From Syntrophaceae bacterium UBA5619 (GTDB lineage: Bacteria > Desulfobacterota > Syntrophia > Syntrophales > UBA5619), in the NCBI GenBank assembly GCA_002424545.1, contig DIKL01000072.1, forward strand, positions 1 to 60,152: a stretch of 60,152 bases of DNA, written 5' to 3'. Below the pieces are notes generated by a model. It had not been told where the DNA came from, made no database searches, and saw only the letters and a program-made list of their open reading frames with translations. The first letter of the stretch is position 1. Each line of letters begins with the position of its first letter. The position numbers and the translations under genes were made by a program. Below, piece by piece: positions 56,890-60,152 of this stretch.

Positions 56890-58356
56890 CTATTGGGTCG
56901 AACGAATCAGACGATAGATATAGTCCAGATCGAGCGCGATCTTTTCATTTTGCTCTTTGTCCCCCGCCACCGGCCTCCACTCCGGAGATTTTTCGGCCAA
57001 CGCCGTTTCCAACTGCCAGCGGTGGGTAAAGGCCTTGCCGACCAGTCCCAGGATTGCGATCTTCTGATCCGCCGTGATCGAAGGGTTGTTGATCCGGTTC
57101 ACCGCCTGAAACGTGAGTGCGACCGGATCGATCTCCGCGGCCGACAAAAGGACGTTCATCTGCTTGGGATTGAGCGTCATCCGCTGTGATACGGCCTTTT
57201 GAAATTGAACCGCCGTGGAGTAGGTTTCCCCCCGGAGATCCTCCAGAAGATCCGGTGGGATTCCCTCCGTCATGATTCGCTGTTCCGCCTCCGCCGTCAA
57301 TTTGTACTCGACGGGAATATACGTCTTCTGCTGAAAGACGTTCTGGAGAATGAACAGAGAGATGAAGCTGATCAGGATCGCGACAACCGGTGTCGCAACC
57401 CAGGCTCCGGCAATCTCGCCGAGCATCCGCCAACGGATCCCCCGCCCTCCCTTGATCAAACCGATCCCGATCACCGAGCCGACGATCGCCTGGGAACTGG
57501 AGACGGGGACCAGCGGAAAGGCCGGCAGCCCGTGGCCGAGCAAAAAGGCCCGCAGGCCTTCCGACGCAAATAGAAAGAGCACCACCGCGTTGGCGAGAAC
57601 CGCCACGAAGGCCGCAACCGGCGACATCTCCGTAATTCCGGCCCCGACGGTCAGCATCACTCTCTTGCCGTAGGTGAACGTCCCCACGGCGATGGCAAGC
57701 CCGCCCAACAGGAATAGTTGTTGCGCCGCATTCAGCTTAAACCAACCCATAAAGGAGATATCCGCGAACGGGGAGATCGGAACGAAGATTCCGACCACGT
57801 TGGAGATGTTGTTGGCGCCAAGAGAATAGGCGCCGGCGATGCCCGCGATGATCAAACCCATCCGGATCAGCGTGTCCAGACGGAACATGTGAATCTGGGC
57901 GCTTTTGATTCCATAGGCGATCAGCTTGTAGAATACGGCGGAGAAGATCGCGGCCAGAATCGGGCTGATGATCCAGCTCAATACAATCGATTGAAGGGAG
58001 ACGTAATCGATCAGCGCGCCGGAAAAGAGGTCCCAACCGATGATCGCTCCGACGATGGCCTGTGTCGTTGAAACGGGATAGCCGAGAACCGTCAGCCAGT
58101 ATACGGTGCCGGCGGCGGCCAGCGCGACGACGAAGGCGCCGGCAATGGCATTCACGGCGCCGAGTTCGCCCAGCGTTTTCGCCGCGCCCGCCCCGCTGAT
58201 GACGGCCCCGAGGATGACAAAAATCCCGGAGAGGATCGCGGCCTTTTTGAAGCTGATCATCCGCGTGCCAACGGCGGTTCCGAAGACGTTGGCCGCGTCG
58301 TTGGCTCCAAGCGACCATCCCAGGAACAAACCGCTGGTTAGAAAGATGGCAAACAT
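56890..58356 (-). CDS. pit: PiT-family inorganic phosphate transporter
   Basis: A 488-residue membrane protein with about ten helices. It carries the two inverted PiT signatures GANDAANVFGTAVGTRM (18-34) and PVSSSQAIVGSVIG near 290, and the paired GANNISNVVG. The last about 130 residues form a soluble C-terminal extension not present in short PitA, possibly regulatory. It exchanges H+ or Na+ for phosphate (or sulfate in some members). It begins nine bases after the DUF47 gene on the same strand, the standard pit-accessory pair. Confidence 0.9.
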   Translation of the reverse strand: MFAIFLTSGLFLGWSLGANDAANVFGTAVGTRMISFKKAAILSGIFVILGAVISGAGAAKTLGELGAVNAIAGAFVVALAAAGTVYWLTVLGYPVSTTQAIVGAIIGWDLFSGALIDYVSLQSIVLSWIISPILAAIFSAVFYKLIAYGIKSAQIHMFRLDTLIRMGLIIAGIAGAYSLGANNISNVVGIFVPISPFADISFMGWFKLNAAQQLFLLGGLAIAVGTFTYGKRVMLTVGAGITEMSPVAAFVAVLANAVVLFLFASEGLRAFLLGHGLPAFPLVPVSSSQAIVGSVIGIGLIKGGRGIRWRMLGEIAGAWVATPVVAILISFISLFILQNVFQQKTYIPVEYKLTAEAEQRIMTEGIPPDLLEDLRGETYSTAVQFQKAVSQRMTLNPKQMNVLLSAAEIDPVALTFQAVNRINNPSITADQKIAILGLVGKAFTHRWQLETALAEKSPEWRPVAGDKEQNEKIALDLDYIYRLIRSTQ

Positions 58357-58365
58357 CGCAGGCTC

Positions 58366-59016
58366 CTATAACGTGCGCTTGATGACGTAGATGTTGAGGC
58401 GGTCGGAAACGTCTTCGGCCTCGTCGGCGATCCGGTCTACCTGTTTGGCGAAGAAGCGAAGATGCATCTTGTGGCTCAGGCGGAGGTCCTCCCGTCCGAA
58501 AATCGCCCGCTGGAGACGGGTCGTGACCTTGTCCGATTCCTTCTCATAGAAGATCACCTTGTGGATATGATCCGCCACTGAATTGATATCCTTGAAAAAA
58601 GCGCGGCAGGATCGGACCACCGCCTCGACAGCCTCGACGGAATAGAGCAGGAGTTCCTTGAAATCATCATGAAACTCGGCGCAGATATCGGGGCGTTCGA
58701 TCTCGAACTGCCAAATCAGCCCCGTAAAGCGGTCCAGCAGCGCGTCCATATCTTCGAGCAGCGTCATGACATCTCCCCGGGATTCCGGAATCAGGGTTTT
58801 CTTGTAGAGGTCCTGCTCGATGGAACGGCGCAGGTCGTCCCCCCGGTGTTCCGTGTTGCGGATACTCGTCAACGCCTGGGCAAACGCCTCCATGTTTTTC
58901 TTCAGGTAGGCATCCATCCCGTTCTTAGACATCAATCCCGCCTCACTGACCTGGTTCAGAAAATCGTCGATCTCCTTTTCGATTCCCATTTTTTTCTTCA
59001 GGATGCTCTCCGCCAT
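58366..59016 (-). CDS. DUF47 (PhoU-like) regulator of the PiT transporter
   Basis: A 216-residue all-helical protein of the DUF47/TIGR00153 family. The characteristic segments are FAQALTSIRNTEHRGDDLRR, LLEDMDALLDRFTG, FEIERPDICAEFH and VIFYEKESDKVTTRLQR with acidic residues that bind metal clusters. DUF47 proteins sit before pit genes and modulate phosphate uptake. It is the first gene of the two-gene operon. Confidence 0.88.
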   Translation of the reverse strand: MAESILKKKMGIEKEIDDFLNQVSEAGLMSKNGMDAYLKKNMEAFAQALTSIRNTEHRGDDLRRSIEQDLYKKTLIPESRGDVMTLLEDMDALLDRFTGLIWQFEIERPDICAEFHDDFKELLLYSVEAVEAVVRSCRAFFKDINSVADHIHKVIFYEKESDKVTTRLQRAIFGREDLRLSHKMHLRFFAKQVDRIADEAEDVSDRLNIYVIKRTL

Positions 59017-59176
59017 ATTCCGGTCCCCCTCCCGTCTCTGATCTGCCTGTTCCGATCCGCGGTCTTTTCCCGGCCTCTTCGTTTCTGCTTTTCCCGACCG
59101 GCAAACGATCGAAGTATTCTGGTCGCCTTACAAACCTTTTTCGTGATCTGTCAACAGATATTTATCGATACTTATC

Positions 59177-59206
59177 TTGACAACTCTATAGGGATCGGTC
59201 TACATT
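59177..59206 (+). promoter_or_regulatory. promoter TTGACA-18-TACATT before the LysR gene
   Basis: Perfect TTGACA (59177-59182) and TACATT (59201-59206) with an 18-base spacer are about 42 bases upstream of the LysR start, in the 231-base divergent gap with the DUF47 gene. Confidence 0.55.
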
Positions 59207-59247
59207 GCGCAAACTAATAAATCTTATTCTTTGGATAATAAATAGTT

Positions 59248-60152
59248 ATGAATCTAAACCAACTGAAAATCTTCTACCTTGCGGCAAAACAGGGCAGCCT
59301 GAGCGCCGCCGCGGAGACGCTTTTCATTACGCAGCCCGCCGTCACCAAAGGAATCCAACGCCTCCAGGAGCACTACGAACTGAAACTCTTCAACCGCTTT
59401 GGAAAGAAAATGGCGCTGACGGACGCGGGCGAAGTCCTTTATGGAATCGCCGAATCGATCTTCGAGATGGAGAACCAGGCGGAGGAAAGCCTGCGGGATT
59501 TCCAGCAGCGCAAGCGAGGGTATATCCGGATCCTGGCGAGCGAGAGCTTCGGCTCCTATTACCTCCCCTTCATCATCGACCGTTTCAGCCTGATGAATCC
59601 CAAGGTCCGGGTGTCGATGGACACCCTGCCGACGGAATTGATCGTCGAGAAAACCGCGACGCTTTCCAACGACATCGGCTTCATCTCCTATCCCGTCCCC
59701 CACAAGAAGCTCGTCTCACGCGAGATTCTGGAGGACAGCTACCAGATCATCGTCCCGCCCGGCCACCCCTTTGCGACGAAATCGTCGATCGATCCCAAAG
59801 ACCTGGCAGGACAACCTCTGATCGTCCACGAAAAGGGATCGGCGCCTCGGCGCAGCGTCGACGAATACATCCGCCGCCACAACATCACCCTTTCGATCCC
59901 GCTGGAGCTGTCCAACAACGAAGCGATCAAGACCGCCGTCGAGGAGGGGGTGGGCGTCGCCGTCATCACCCGGCGGGTCGTCAGCAAAGAGCTCCAGATG
60001 GGAATTCTCAAGGCGATCCCCCTTGCCGATCCGGCCATGATGCGGAAATTTTACCTGATCCATCACAAGGACAAATACATCTCCCGCTCCCTCCAGAGCC
60101 TGATCGAGATGGTCGATCAATGGGTCGAACTTTTCTTTTACAGTAGTTTGGC
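59248..60152 (+). CDS. LysR-family transcriptional regulator, 3' end outside window
   Basis: The frame starts at ATG 59248 and has no stop to the window end (301 codons), close to the usual length of 290-310. Residues 3-60 are the LysR winged helix (LNQLKIFYLAAKQGSLSAAA, then FITQPAVTKGIQRLQEHYE). Residues 90-295 are the effector domain (GYIRILASESFGSYYLP, DIGFISYP, IVPPGHPFATKS, VEEGVGVAVITRR). The subgroup resembles CysB/CbbR-type acid-responsive regulators. It is divergent from the phosphate-transport operon, which it might or might not control. Confidence 0.85.
   Translation, partial: MNLNQLKIFYLAAKQGSLSAAAETLFITQPAVTKGIQRLQEHYELKLFNRFGKKMALTDAGEVLYGIAESIFEMENQAEESLRDFQQRKRGYIRILASESFGSYYLPFIIDRFSLMNPKVRVSMDTLPTELIVEKTATLSNDIGFISYPVPHKKLVSREILEDSYQIIVPPGHPFATKSSIDPKDLAGQPLIVHEKGSAPRRSVDEYIRRHNITLSIPLELSNNEAIKTAVEEGVGVAVITRRVVSKELQMGILKAIPLADPAMMRKFYLIHHKDKYISRSLQSLIEMVDQWVELFFYSSL

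Noticed and set aside
59205..60146. 313-codon plus-strand frame at the right edge
   Set aside because: It is a frame-shifted shadow of the LysR gene starting at 59248, which has full LysR features and simply lacks its stop in the window.

Overview
The window reads like the chromosome of a syntrophic or fermentative member of the Desulfobacterota, of the Syntrophus/Smithella kind. This is inferred from gene style only: a CoA-transferase fused to an acetyltransferase, an RsbW-like ATPase fused to GNAT domains, stand-alone biotin carrier and methylmalonate-semialdehyde dehydrogenase genes, LutABC, and an NrpR-type regulator beside glutamate dehydrogenase. No rRNA or marker gene fixes the species. 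Most genes are GC-rich, with two obvious accessory regions.

Left edge (1-7003) is the end of a genomic island. It opens with two lower-GC hypothetical genes. A leftward cluster follows: calcineurin-like phosphoesterase, metallo-beta-lactamase-fold hydrolase, single-HKD phospholipase-D nuclease, HU-like protein with a lysine tail, coiled-coil membrane protein and a clostripain (C11) protease. It ends in a bare 3' fragment of a tRNA-Glu gene (6958-7003), the scar expected of tRNA-targeted integration; the intact tRNA and integrase should lie left of the window.

7.2-28.1 kb is ordinary metabolism. A CoA-transferase/GNAT fusion, an RsbW/GNAT fusion and an MFS transporter come first. A leftward operon follows: UxaA-type dehydratase (two subunits), a DapA-family aldolase resembling 4-hydroxy-2-oxoglutarate aldolase, and a tripartite tricarboxylate transporter. 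Facing it is a rightward operon of a D-2-hydroxyacid dehydrogenase and LutABC. Together they look like a pathway for importing and breaking down a sugar diacid or related hydroxy acid. Next are nrpR-gdhA, mmsA with a FadR-type regulator, and a PRPP-synthetase-like gene.

28.2-46.1 kb is the most interesting part. A periplasmic adaptor gene (28240-29457) and its ABC ATPase and two FtsX permeases (42574-45588) would normally be one operon. They are split by a 13-kb five-gene island: SNF2 helicase with a C-terminal DUF3883-like nuclease-type domain, AAA/DUF4143 ATPase, DUF1156 adenine methylase, second AAA/DUF4143 ATPase, and a DUF499 ATPase with an N-terminal HEPN domain carrying an intact RNase motif. 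This is a strong candidate modification-linked anti-phage system. A PIN-toxin fragment lies at its left junction. An AAA/DUF4143 fragment and an IS630 transposase fragment follow the permeases.

46.1-60.2 kb holds a polyamine-type ABC transporter operon continuing into a DHH phosphoesterase and a mevalonate-kinase-like gene, then a second degraded copy of the FtsX permease 3' end. Further right are an enlarged transketolase, a lipoprotein-like NAPE-PLD-type hydrolase, a biotin carrier, a PiT phosphate transporter with its DUF47/PhoU-like partner, and a LysR regulator that runs off the window end.
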